Origin: Thermoanaerobacterium saccharolyticum
GTDB taxonomy: Bacteria > Bacillota > Thermoanaerobacteria > Thermoanaerobacterales > Thermoanaerobacteraceae
DNA length: 39,250 bases
Assembly (NCBI RefSeq): GCF_000747665.1
Contig: NZ_BBKT01000025.1
Coordinates: 1 to 39,250, forward strand
Direction of reading: 5' to 3'
Part shown: positions 32,436-39,250 of the stretch, one piece after another
Position numbering within the stretch: position 1 is the stretch's first letter
Layout: every line of letters starts with the position of its first letter
The notes under the pieces: model-generated
What the model was told of the DNA's origin: nothing
Database searches by the model: none
Seen by the model: only the letters and a program-made list of their open reading frames with translations
Position numbers and translations under genes: made by a program

Positions 32436-33452
32436 TCAGCTTGCTTTATACACTTCTGGTACATTTTTTAAGTCTTTGCATCCAGTGAGGATCATGGCCT
32501 GATACAGTTCATCAGCAACCTTGTTGAGATAAAACTCTATGGCTTCCCTTCCTCCTCCATGTGCAGCAATCATTATAGGCCTTCCTATTAAGACGGCTTT
32601 TGCTCCCAATGACAGCATCTTTAAAACATCTATGCCTGTTCTTACGCCGCCATCCACCAGTACATCGATTTTGTCACCAACAGCTTTTGCAATGCCAGGT
32701 AGAACATCAGCAGTCCCCATCGTGTGATCCAATACTCTTCCTCCATGATTTGAAACGACAATTGCCTTTGCACCTGCTTCTGCCGCAATCACCGCCTCTT
32801 CTGCCGTCATGATGCCCTTTAAAATCAAAGGAAGCTCAATATTTTTAACTATCTCCTCTATCTCTTTTCTCGATTTTGGCCCTACAAATTGCCCGCTTCT
32901 TATCATCATGATAAGCCCTGCACCATCTACATCGACACCAAATGCTATTGCCCCTGCCTCTTTTGCAATCCTTGCCTTTTCAATTATTTCATCAACTGTC
33001 CTTGGTTTAGAAAATGGTATTCCTAGAACACCTGTTGATTTTATAGCATCGATGCCTGCAGGATACATGTCATTATCATTTGCATCTCCTGACATAAATA
33101 TCGTTCCTACATTTTTGCACGCCTCTGCAACTATCATATCGTATTCCCTCTCTGACAAGTATCCACCTGCATTTCCCTTGAGTCCCGTCATTGGAGCTGC
33201 GAAAATAGGCATCTTGACTTGAAAGCCAAAAAGTGATGTACTTATATCAGGCTTTAAAACATCGTGAAGCGTCTTCAACTTGACTTTCCATCTGTCTAAA
33301 GCCTTGATATTCTCGATAAAGCTGTTTCCAGTGCCTGTACCGCCCATGCCAGGGACTTCACCAGCACATGCAACGCCATCACATCTTTTGCATCCTCTGC
33401 AATAGCCTTTCATGTTTTCCCTTGCTTTTTCCCTTATCTCATTCCAATCCAT
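32436..33452 (-). CDS. FMN-dependent alpha-hydroxy-acid dehydrogenase-like protein
   Basis: This 338-residue protein is a TIM barrel of the FMN alpha-hydroxy-acid oxidase family. It has PIFAAPMTGLKG near the start of the barrel, LILKGIMTAEEA (catalytic-side Lys), SNHGGRVLDH (the catalytic His of the family) and LVDGGVRTGIDVLKMLSLGAKAVLIGRP (phosphate binding). The N-terminus holds CRGCKRCDGVACAGEVPGMGG, a cysteine cluster that classic lactate or glycolate oxidases lack. It fits an anaerobic dehydrogenase passing electrons through metal or disulfide centres. ATG 33452 has GGAGGTC upstream. It is divergent from the nitroreductase and followed by the ydeI-like gene. Substrate unknown. Confidence 0.85.
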   Translation of the reverse strand: MDWNEIREKARENMKGYCRGCKRCDGVACAGEVPGMGGTGTGNSFIENIKALDRWKVKLKTLHDVLKPDISTSLFGFQVKMPIFAAPMTGLKGNAGGYLSEREYDMIVAEACKNVGTIFMSGDANDNDMYPAGIDAIKSTGVLGIPFSKPRTVDEIIEKARIAKEAGAIAFGVDVDGAGLIMMIRSGQFVGPKSRKEIEEIVKNIELPLILKGIMTAEEAVIAAEAGAKAIVVSNHGGRVLDHTMGTADVLPGIAKAVGDKIDVLVDGGVRTGIDVLKMLSLGAKAVLIGRPIMIAAHGGGREAIEFYLNKVADELYQAMILTGCKDLKNVPEVYKAS

Positions 33453-33542
33453 AAAAAGACCTCCAATGCAAAATTTTGTCCACATATATTATACAACTTT
33501 TTTCGATCTAATCATATTTCATAGTATGTCTATCCGATTTCT

Positions 33543-33570
33543 TTGTTTTTTAAAAAATATGTGGTATAAT
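33543..33570 (+). promoter_or_regulatory. Extended -10 promoter for the nitroreductase gene
   Basis: TTGTTT (33543-33548), 16 bp, then TGG-TATAAT (TATAAT 33565-33570). The TGn extension compensates for the weak -35. The start codon is 34 bp downstream. Confidence 0.6.
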
Positions 33571-33603
33571 TTAGGTGTAATTTCAAAATTAGGAGGAAAT
33601 ATT

Positions 33604-34221
33604 ATGAAAGATTTAAAAGAAGTGTTCGAAGAAAGGCGTTCTGTCAATTTTTTTGATAAAAATAAAGATCTTGATGAAGAGACATTAAAAAAGATAATTG
33701 ATTTAGCTACATTAACACCTTCAGCATTCAATTTGCAACCTTGGGAGATAATTGCTGTAAAGTCAAAAGAAGCAAAGGAAAAACTTTTCGACGTCGCATT
33801 GAAACAGCCAAAGATTCTTGATGCACCGGTCACTTTAATAATGATAGGCGATAAAAACGCATATAAGGAAGACAATCCTGCATGGTGGTATATGAGAGAT
33901 GTGGGAATCCCTGATGACAAGATACAAGGCAGCATCGATTTTGCTAAAAACATGCTGTACAATACAGACTTAAAGGCAAACAATTTTGCCGTCAGAAATA
34001 CATCGCTCTTAAGCATGTCCATAATGTACTCTGCAAAATACTACGGTGTTGACTCACATGCGATGATCGGTTTTGAGGAAGACAAGTTAAAAGAAGCCTT
34101 TGGTATACCTGATGAAAAAGTCGTAGTGATACTTATATCTCTCGGGTACTTTGATGAAAGCAAAACGCTTTATCCAAGGTTAAAGAGAAATGGATATGAA
34201 AAGATAGTAAAAGTTGTATAG
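33604..34221 (+). CDS. Nitroreductase-family FMN protein
   Basis: The 205-residue protein has EERRSVNFFDKN (FMN phosphate-binding Arg/Ser), LTPSAFNLQPWEIIAV, a NADH-binding-like middle segment and VVVILISLGYFDE near the end, all standard for the nitroreductase family. It reduces quinones, nitro compounds or other electrophiles with NAD(P)H; the physiological substrate cannot be given. I chose ATG 33604 because AGGAGG precedes it at seven bases; the open frame begins earlier without such a site. It ends at a shared bidirectional terminator. Confidence 0.9.
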   Translation: MKDLKEVFEERRSVNFFDKNKDLDEETLKKIIDLATLTPSAFNLQPWEIIAVKSKEAKEKLFDVALKQPKILDAPVTLIMIGDKNAYKEDNPAWWYMRDVGIPDDKIQGSIDFAKNMLYNTDLKANNFAVRNTSLLSMSIMYSAKYYGVDSHAMIGFEEDKLKEAFGIPDEKVVVILISLGYFDESKTLYPRLKRNGYEKIVKVV

Positions 34222-34226
34222 ATATG

Positions 34227-34256
34227 ATTAAAACCACCTATTTAGGTGGTTTTAAT
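34227..34256. terminator. Bidirectional terminator shared by nitroreductase and phosphodiesterase genes
   Basis: The stem ATTAAAACCACCT...AGGTGGTTTTAAT has a three-to-four-base loop and a T-run to the right (TTTTT). Its right arm includes the stop codon of the minus-strand gene (34252-34254). Confidence 0.85.
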
Positions 34257-34803
34257 TTTTAATTTCAATTATCTTATTGCCTGTATCTACGTCTAAAATA
34301 TAGATGCCATTGTCATCAATTATGCTTATAGTGTTTATTCTATCGTCTCTTTTGCTTAAAGATGTAGAACCTGGATTTACAATTATACAGTCGTCATGTT
34401 TCTTCAACACCGGAATATGAGTATGTCCAGTAATAAAATAATCAAGCTTGTACCTAAAAATTAAATCCTGCATTTCGTCTTGACCTATATGATCACCGTG
34501 CTGCACTAAAAACCTTTTATTTTCAATCATTGCAAAGACGTAAGGCGATTGAATAGGAACATTCAATACCATTTGGTCTACAGATGCATCGCAGTTTCCC
34601 CTCGAAATCAAAATAGGTATTTTGCAATCATTTATGGCAGCAATAAGTTTCTTAGGATTATATCCAGGGGGAATGTCATTTCTGGGACCGTGATACAAGA
34701 CATCCCCTGCATGCAGTATCAAATCAGCATCGTAAATATAGCTAATGGCTTTTTCCCATGATGTATAATCACCGTGTGTATCGCTTATTATCCCGATTTT
34801 CAT
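34252..34803 (-). CDS. YfcE/MJ0936-type metallophosphodiesterase
   Basis: The 183-residue protein has all calcineurin-like metal motifs: SDTHGD (residues 7-12), HAGDVLYHG, SRGNCD, VQHGDHIG and TGHTHIP. It matches the small YfcE/MJ0936 phosphodiesterases that hydrolyse bis-p-nitrophenyl phosphate in vitro; the natural substrate is unknown. ATG 34803 has AGGAGATG upstream; a longer frame to 34827 has no such site. It is the last gene of the queT-queF unit. This is an unusual partner whose link to queuosine is unproven. A terminator overlaps its stop. Confidence 0.88.
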   Translation of the reverse strand: MKIGIISDTHGDYTSWEKAISYIYDADLILHAGDVLYHGPRNDIPPGYNPKKLIAAINDCKIPILISRGNCDASVDQMVLNVPIQSPYVFAMIENKRFLVQHGDHIGQDEMQDLIFRYKLDYFITGHTHIPVLKKHDDCIIVNPGSTSLSKRDDRINTISIIDDNGIYILDVDTGNKIIEIKN

Positions 34804-34852
34804 GTATTGCATCTCCTTTAGCGGCAACTGATATCTATATTATATCACAAAA

Positions 34853-35347
34853 TCACCTGTTATCCACTTTTTCAGGATACATATCGTGGTAAAAAAGCCT
34901 TTTTTGCGCCACATCTTCCCATTTCGTTCCAGGCCTCCCGTAGTTGCAATATGGATCTATCGATATTCCACCTCTTGGAGTAAACTTGCCCCAAACTTCG
35001 ATGTATTTTGGATCCAACAGTTTTATTAAATCTTTCATGATTATATTTACACAGTCTTCATGAAAATCCCCGTGATTTCTAAAGCTAAAAAGATAAAGTT
35101 TTAGAGATTTACTTTCAACCATCAGTTTGTCTGGAACATATGAAATATATATTGTGGCAAAGTCAGGCTGTCCAGTCTTAGGACAAAGGCTTGTGAATTC
35201 AGGACAATTGAACTTTACAAAATAATCATTCTCTTGATGCTTATTAGGAAATGTCTCAAGCAAAGATGGATCGTAATCGAAAATATACTTAGTCTCTTTA
35301 TTCCCTAATCGAGATAATCCATTAAGCTCTTTCTCATCTCTCGGCAT
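34853..35347 (-). CDS. queF: NADPH-dependent 7-cyano-7-deazaguanine reductase (preQ0 to preQ1)
   Basis: The 164-residue length matches the single-domain (YkvM-type) QueF. Catalytic residues are visible: Cys in [16 protein letters not shown], the Asp seven positions on, and E/H in [14 protein letters not shown], with [15 protein letters not shown] near the end. It reduces preQ0 to preQ1, the free base inserted into tRNA for queuosine. ATG 35347 follows GGAG; GTG 35356 is an alternative. The queT gene lies 15 bp upstream, so both are under the preQ1 riboswitch. No queCDE or tgt appears in the window. Confidence 0.93.
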   Translation of the reverse strand: MPRDEKELNGLSRLGNKETKYIFDYDPSLLETFPNKHQENDYFVKFNCPEFTSLCPKTGQPDFATIYISYVPDKLMVESKSLKLYLFSFRNHGDFHEDCVNIIMKDLIKLLDPKYIEVWGKFTPRGGISIDPYCNYGRPGTKWEDVAQKRLFYHDMYPEKVDNR

Positions 35348-35362
35348 GATACTCACACTCCA

Positions 35363-35851
35363 TCATAGTTTGTTTTTCAACTGTTTAACTAACAGTACAC
35401 CTACAATTCCAGGTATAATCTGACCTACTGTAACGCTTATGGCCAATATATGATACGGAATTTTAAGCAAAACAGAAAGCCAAATTGGCACTATAAGGCC
35501 TGGAAATAATATTATAGGAATTGAGATAAACCAATCATTTAGACGATACTTTCTAATAAGGTAAACTGCATACGACGTCAATATTCCTACAAAAAAGCCT
35601 CCAATCATATCAGGAAGCCCTAATCCTCCCATTAAAATATTGCTGAGCATATTGCTTAACCCCATCGGCAATATCAAAAATGGGAAAATAGCAGACAAGG
35701 CATAAATCGATGTTGCTATTCTTATTTGGTACTGTCCAAAAGCAAAATTTTGCGTAAAGTACATTACAATAAGGTACAATGCCATTGCCAATCCAGATAT
35801 AGTCAATTTTTGAGTAAGACTGTACTTCTTTTTTAAAAATCTTCCGTTCAT
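35363..35851 (-). CDS. queT: QueT-type queuosine precursor transporter (ECF S component)
   Basis: The 162-residue protein has five to six hydrophobic segments. It begins KLTISGLAMALYLIVMYFTQNFAFGQYQIRIATSIYAL and has FLILPMGLSNMLSNILMGGLGLPDMIGGF, characteristic of QueT, the substrate-binding S component that works with a shared ECF energising module. The general ATPases and EcfT are not in this window. The preQ1 riboswitch just upstream and queF just downstream support a preQ0/preQ1-type substrate. ATG 35851 has AGGAGGTATATC upstream; the longer frame above runs through the riboswitch and is not coding. Confidence 0.92.
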   Translation of the reverse strand: MNGRFLKKKYSLTQKLTISGLAMALYLIVMYFTQNFAFGQYQIRIATSIYALSAIFPFLILPMGLSNMLSNILMGGLGLPDMIGGFFVGILTSYAVYLIRKYRLNDWFISIPIILFPGLIVPIWLSVLLKIPYHILAISVTVGQIIPGIVGVLLVKQLKNKL

Positions 35852-35900
35852 GATATACCTCCTAAAATTTCCCGTTATCACATCCTTCCATAAACATAAT

Positions 35901-35928
35901 GAAAAAAAAAGCACAGCCCACCTGTGCT
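35901..35928 (-). terminator. Riboswitch expression-platform terminator
   Basis: On the minus strand AGCACAG-GTGGG-CTGTGCT is followed by nine T (35910-35902). It lies between the preQ1 aptamer and the queT start. An extra hairpin TGCAAA...TTTGCA (35953-35935) sits between aptamer and terminator and may take part in switching. Confidence 0.85.
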
Positions 35929-35956
35929 CATATATGCAAACTTTTGATTTGCAATG

Positions 35957-35998
35957 CCCGTAGTTTTGTTTATAGACAGGATGGTTTCGAACTGTCTT
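35957..35998 (-). promoter_or_regulatory. preQ1-I riboswitch aptamer
   Basis: On the minus strand stem GACAG (35996-35992) pairs with CTGTC (35979-35975). The loop starts TTCGAAAC, an unpaired C stands just before the 3' stem strand, and the A-rich tail reads ATAAACAAAACTACGG. This is the H-type pseudoknot plan of preQ1-I; the tail and single C agree with the T. tengcongensis aptamer. A terminator and the queT/queF genes follow, which fits repression when preQ1 is plentiful. Not checked with a covariance model. Confidence 0.8.
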
Positions 35999-36014
35999 AT
36001 TCAATTACTTATTT

Positions 36015-36043
36015 ATTTTAACATCTCTATAAGATTTACACAA
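36015..36043 (-). promoter_or_regulatory. SigA-type promoter for the riboswitch-queT-queF unit
   Basis: On the minus strand TTGTGT (36043-36038), 17 bp, TAAAAT (36020-36015), placing the transcript start about 10-15 bases before the aptamer. Confidence 0.65.
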
Positions 36044-36054
36044 GATTTTTTTGT

Positions 36055-36216
36055 TTATACCTCTATCTCCAATTCCAATTCTATCGATCTGTCGAAGTGG
36101 TCCTCTATCGCTCTTTTGCTTCTTCGTGTTATTATGAGTATATCCTCTATGCCTGAGTTTACGGCTTCTTCAACTATATACTGAATCGTAGGTTTGTCTA
36201 TCATTGGCAGTTTCAA
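36055..36216 (-). pseudogene. galU: Remnant of a UTP-glucose-1-phosphate uridylyltransferase gene
   Basis: On the minus strand a stretch reads [20 protein letters not shown], then [20 protein letters not shown], then [11 protein letters not shown] and a stop. This is unmistakably the conserved GalU segment around the nucleotide-binding core (normally ...[13 protein letters not shown]...), and only about 50 codons of a protein of about 290. Both the N-terminal GTRFLPAT region and the C-terminal two-thirds are absent. It is a decayed gene piece, not a functional protein. The promoter of the queT unit begins immediately downstream. Confidence 0.85.
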
Positions 36217-36250
36217 AATTATTAAATATTTATGTGAATCTTATGTGAAT

Positions 36251-38470
36251 TTAATTTGCAGCATTTAACTTTTCATCAATTTTATTCTTATCTCCTACTT
36301 TTCCCGACAGCAAAATTGACAAAAGCATAAATAAAATACCAAAACATGCTAAGATAAGCAAGTCGTGAATAATTAGCCCAATATTAGAACCTGAAATGGC
36401 CTCTCTCAATGCTTGAGTGCCATATGCCATTGGAAAAAATGGATTTAAAAAATTAAAGAATTTCGGCTCTAATTCCATAGGGAATACGCCACCAGATGAT
36501 GTCAACTGCAGCATCAAAAGCACAACGGCGAAGAATTTTCCTGCCATGCCAAGAAGCATTACAAAAAAGCCGATAATAAACACAAAAACCACAGACATTA
36601 CAGCATTTATAACATAATAGTAGAGCAAATTGTTTACGGGCAATTTAAGCGCTTCTATCAATACAAAACCAGAAACCATCGATTGAAAAATACCTAAGAT
36701 ACTTAAGCTCAAAAGCTTACCTAAAACAATTGAAGCTTTGCTAATATCTTTATAGCCGTTTTTATCGTAAATATCAATTATAAAGAATAAAATCAATGCA
36801 CCAACCCAAAGTGATAAAGGTATAAAATAAGGTGTAAATCCAATGCCATAATTTGCTACTGGATTTAATCTCTTAGTATCAAGAACAATAGGTTCATTTA
36901 TCATTCTCTTTTTCTCATCACCGGTACCCATCACTTCTATTTTGTCAGATGCATCTTTAAGTTTTTTGTAAAGAATATCTTGATTTTTATATAGTTTCTC
37001 CATGTTCATTTGTATCTGCTTGCTGCCATTAGATACTGTCACCAACCCGCTATTTAAGTCTTTAGAGCCATTGTATAAACTAAAAGCACCTTGTTTTAAC
37101 GCATTAAGTCCATCATTAAGTTTTAAAAGCCCAGATGTAATGTCGCCCATCTTTTGATTTAACAATGATATTCCATTTGCATACTGAGAAATGCCATTGC
37201 TTAAATTATTTCCACCACTTATAATTTGTGTTACGACTGACTGCAACTTAGATACTCCATCATTTAATTTGTCATATCCAATTGCTAAATTATTGGTAGC
37301 ACTGTCTAATTTTTTAAGAGAGTCATTCAATGCATCCATTTTAGCTTTGTTTGTTTCAAGTCCATTGATTATCTGTTTTAATCCTAAATTAGATTCCGAC
37401 ACAACAGTAATCGCCGTCTTAAAATTCGCATCTGACATGGCCTCAGGGTGTTTATCAACATAATTGTTTAATGCAATAACGGCGCTGTCCAAATTTGTTT
37501 GAATGCTGTTCAACCCATTGCTTACTGAATCGAGTTCTGTTAAAAATGACAATAGGCTCTGGTAGATTTGATCATAACCATTTGTTACAGCAGTTGAACC
37601 GCTTTTCAATTGGTTTATGCTATTGCTTATTGAATCGAGGCCATCTTTCACTCCATTTAAGCCGTTTTTTAGGTTATTCATTCCATTTAAAATCAAATTG
37701 CTGTTTTTGTCTACTTCATCTAATTTCTGAGATAAAATCTGAGCGCCGTTTGATAAATTTGAAGCACCATAAGATGCGTTATTTGCCCCAATGCTTAAAT
37801 TGTACAATCCATCTTTAAATTGGTTTGTACCAACCAAAGCTTTGTTAATGCCATCATTTAATTTTGAAACACCGTCATTTAGCATTTTAGCGCCATCCGA
37901 TAATTGTTTTTCCGCCAATGAGGCTTGTTTTAAACCATCACCCATGTTTTTAACGTTTGAAAAAACAGTATCTATATAGCTTTTCCTTATCGTATCAGAT
38001 ATTTTTTGCGTCAAATTTTCTACAGCTTTGTTTCCAAGCTGAGTCGCCAGAAAATTCTTTTTGTCATTTGTCATATACTGAATATGAGCTTTTTCTACAG
38101 TATTGCCATTGACACTTAAAATATTTTTAGAAAAGTCTTTAGGTATCACTATCATAAAATAATATTTATTGCCTTTTAAACCATTTAAACCATCATCGTA
38201 GTTTACAAAACTCCATTTAAAATCATGATTATTTTTCATTTCTTTTACAATATCGTCCCCAAAATTTTTATATTTTCCATCGTATAGTACACTTTTATCC
38301 TGATTCACAACTGCAACTGGAAGTTTATCTAACTTGCCATATGGATCCCAAAATGCATACAAATAAAGAAAACTGTACAATAGTGGCATGAAAATAATTA
38401 CTATGACTGCTAATCTAATAAATCTGTTTTGGGCCAATCTTTTAAGCTCATTAAAGATCACATTTAACAT
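36251..38470 (-). CDS. YhgE/Pip-type membrane protein with long repeat-rich outer region
   Basis: The 739-residue protein starts with one membrane span (RLAVIVIIFMPLLYSFLYLYAF), followed by the characteristic YhgE N-terminal domain (KLPVAVVNQDKSVLYDG). Then come about 330 residues of heptad-like repeats rich in LxxGxxxLxxG (ANNASYGASNLSNGAQIL, KLNDGVSKLQSV), predicted helical. It ends with an ABC-2-like block of five to six spans (about 540-730). The family includes B. subtilis YhgE and the lactococcal phage infection protein; transport function is suspected but unproven. RBS GGAGGTG precedes ATG 38470. The promoter and a TetR-type operator lie directly upstream, and a truncated TetR gene is beyond them. 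Confidence 0.88.
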   Translation of the reverse strand: MLNVIFNELKRLAQNRFIRLAVIVIIFMPLLYSFLYLYAFWDPYGKLDKLPVAVVNQDKSVLYDGKYKNFGDDIVKEMKNNHDFKWSFVNYDDGLNGLKGNKYYFMIVIPKDFSKNILSVNGNTVEKAHIQYMTNDKKNFLATQLGNKAVENLTQKISDTIRKSYIDTVFSNVKNMGDGLKQASLAEKQLSDGAKMLNDGVSKLNDGINKALVGTNQFKDGLYNLSIGANNASYGASNLSNGAQILSQKLDEVDKNSNLILNGMNNLKNGLNGVKDGLDSISNSINQLKSGSTAVTNGYDQIYQSLLSFLTELDSVSNGLNSIQTNLDSAVIALNNYVDKHPEAMSDANFKTAITVVSESNLGLKQIINGLETNKAKMDALNDSLKKLDSATNNLAIGYDKLNDGVSKLQSVVTQIISGGNNLSNGISQYANGISLLNQKMGDITSGLLKLNDGLNALKQGAFSLYNGSKDLNSGLVTVSNGSKQIQMNMEKLYKNQDILYKKLKDASDKIEVMGTGDEKKRMINEPIVLDTKRLNPVANYGIGFTPYFIPLSLWVGALILFFIIDIYDKNGYKDISKASIVLGKLLSLSILGIFQSMVSGFVLIEALKLPVNNLLYYYVINAVMSVVFVFIIGFFVMLLGMAGKFFAVVLLMLQLTSSGGVFPMELEPKFFNFLNPFFPMAYGTQALREAISGSNIGLIIHDLLILACFGILFMLLSILLSGKVGDKNKIDEKLNAAN

Positions 38471-38493
38471 AAATACACCTCCAATATTTTTAT

Positions 38494-38507
38494 ACTGACT
38501 GGTCAGT
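38494..38507. promoter_or_regulatory. TetR-type operator
   Basis: ACTGAC-CA-GTCAGT (minus-strand reading): two 6-bp arms round a 2-bp centre, in the form seen for TetR/QacR-type regulators of yhgE-like genes. It lies just after the -10 of the yhgE promoter, where bound repressor would block initiation. Confidence 0.65.
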
Positions 38508-38515
38508 TCTAAATT

Positions 38516-38544
38516 ATTATAGTATCTTTGATTTCAAAAGTCAA
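38516..38544 (-). promoter_or_regulatory. SigA-type promoter of the yhgE-like gene
   Basis: On the minus strand TTGACT (38544-38539), 17 bp, TATAAT (38521-38516). The operator follows about nine bases downstream. Confidence 0.75.
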
Positions 38545-38563
38545 TAAAAAACCATTATAAAGA

Positions 38564-38932
38564 TTAATCTCTATAATGGATTCCATTAAATGTATATTCA
38601 ATCACACTATCTGCTATATGTTCTGGGTCTATAATGTCATTATTTCTAAATTGAAAGATAATAAGAGAGCTTATCATTCCAAAAAAGGCAGAAGACAGTA
38701 GTTTTTTATCACATCTTTCTATTAGCTTTTCTTCAATTCCTTCATCAATGATGTCCTCAATAATCTTTAAATAATCATATATTTTTTCTCTAAAGCTGTT
38801 CTGAATCTCTTCTTTTCCCCACAATTGACTTAGCAATATCAGGACAAAATCTTTATACTTAAATAAAAAATTCGACTGAACTACAATTATCTCCCTCTAT
38901 AATCTTTGATTTTCTTTTAATATCTCACTCAT
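38564..38932 (-). pseudogene. TetR-family regulator lacking its DNA-binding half
   Basis: From a TAG at 38899-38897 rightward in the minus reading, 111 codons are open (REIIVVQSNFLFKYKDFVLI ... GMISSLIIFQFRN ... YTFNGIHYRD), a typical TetR C-terminal ligand domain. The N-terminal helix-turn-helix is missing. In the same frame upstream, ATG 38932 gives only MSEILKENQRL before the TAG, and no HTH-like sequence appears further up. The likely cause is a deletion or insertion at about 38.93-39.0 kb plus a nonsense codon. A TTG at 38836 could restart translation, but the product would not bind DNA. Confidence 0.7.
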
Positions 38933-38978
38933 TCTCAAATTTTCATGATCTTCAAAGGAGCCCTCATGTATATTAATG

Positions 38979-39143
38979 CTATTTATTCATTAATTTTACA
39001 TGTGATAGGTAACCCAAATAAGCTTCTGTTGTTTTTCCATATTTTGGCCTATGAATTCCACTTAAGCTCATGTGGCATACCCTCCCATGTCTCACAGGAT
39101 CTTTGTCCTTAATTCCTTCGTTCTGCCTTACATGAGGTGGATG
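38979..39143 (-). other. Unassigned sequence with a 54-codon open stretch at the window end
   Basis: On the minus strand, from 39143 to the TAG at 38981-38979, 54 codons are open (HPPHVRQNEGIKDKDPVRHG ... HRPKYGKTTEAYLGYLSHVK). Stops cut the same frame upstream at 39144 and beyond. It has no start with a ribosome site. It may be the 3' end of a decayed mobile-element gene, or a structured noncoding sequence (for example CCAC...GTGG pairing at 39059-39076). The rest of 38933-39250 shows no gene I can name. Confidence 0.3.
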
Positions 39144-39250
39144 TCAGTTATGCTCCCTTGCTGGGTCTTAAGCCCTTATGGTGAAATTACCAACCTGACA
39201 ATTCCGGCTCTCTTTGTCAATCTTCGAATTTTTAAATTGAGTTTTAAATC

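Noticed and set aside
35363-36004. A longer queT frame starting at 36004
   Set aside because: The extra N-terminus is translated from the riboswitch and terminator; ATG 35851 has a strong ribosome site and matches the family start.
37495-37979. Plus-strand open frames within the yhgE-like gene
   Set aside because: Antisense shadows of the repetitive LxxG codons.

Overview
This AT-rich window (visibly around two thirds A+T, with strong GGAGG-type ribosome binding sites) looks like the chromosome of a thermophilic anaerobic Firmicute of the Thermoanaerobacterium/Thermoanaerobacter type. That assignment is inferred from gene content (rubrerythrin, ferredoxin and radical SAM genes, a TGS-domain nucleoside kinase, citramalate synthase, UPF0236/ISLre2 transposase remnants, a preQ1-I riboswitch resembling the Thermoanaerobacter tengcongensis one). 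It was not computed. Most genes lie on the minus strand.

Layout. 1-5.8 kb: a decayed UPF0236 transposase, a winged-helix regulator with a radical SAM/SPASM enzyme, a TGS-domain nucleoside kinase, an IS200/IS605-end-like scar next to an orphan C-terminal gene fragment, rubrerythrin, a small plus-strand gene split by an A9 frameshift, and a ferredoxin. 5.8-17 kb: an accessory island. It holds two membrane-anchored unknowns, then six genes encoding lipoproteins with nearly the same signal peptide and leader. Three carry sialidase-type Asp-box repeats, and one is split by a complete 1397-bp IS4-like element whose removal restores the reading frame exactly. The island ends with a peptidoglycan-binding protein and an ECF sigma factor/anti-sigma pair. 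17-19.5 kb: a PflA-like radical SAM protein, RluA-type pseudouridine synthase, a YgiT-type zinc-finger protein and a 43-residue membrane peptide. 19.5-28.7 kb: M29 aminopeptidase, AddA and AddB (double-strand-break repair), and citramalate synthase (isoleucine precursor route). 28.8-31.8 kb: a four-gene operon (membrane protein with beta-rich ectodomain, YtrA-type GntR regulator, ABC permease, ABC ATPase) behind a 20-bp palindrome over its promoter. 31.8-34.2 kb: YdeI-like protein, an FMN-dependent alpha-hydroxy-acid dehydrogenase-like protein, and a divergent nitroreductase. 34.2-36.1 kb: a queuosine unit (queT, queF, then a YfcE-like phosphodiesterase) under a preQ1-I riboswitch and terminator. 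36-39.25 kb: a galU remnant, a YhgE/Pip-type membrane protein behind a TetR-type operator, a TetR regulator that has lost its DNA-binding half, and an unassigned stretch to the window end.

The most distinctive part is the 7-17 kb lipoprotein island. It shows repeated reuse of the same leader plus signal peptide in front of unrelated mature domains, a tandem paralogue pair differing by a clean in-frame 534-bp deletion, and an adjacent extracytoplasmic-function sigma system. It reads as a recombining set of surface or periplasm-facing sensors or binding proteins. Other points worth following are the solo IS200/IS605-like right end, the Fe-S-type cysteine pattern in both AddA and AddB, and the headless TetR next to its intact operator.
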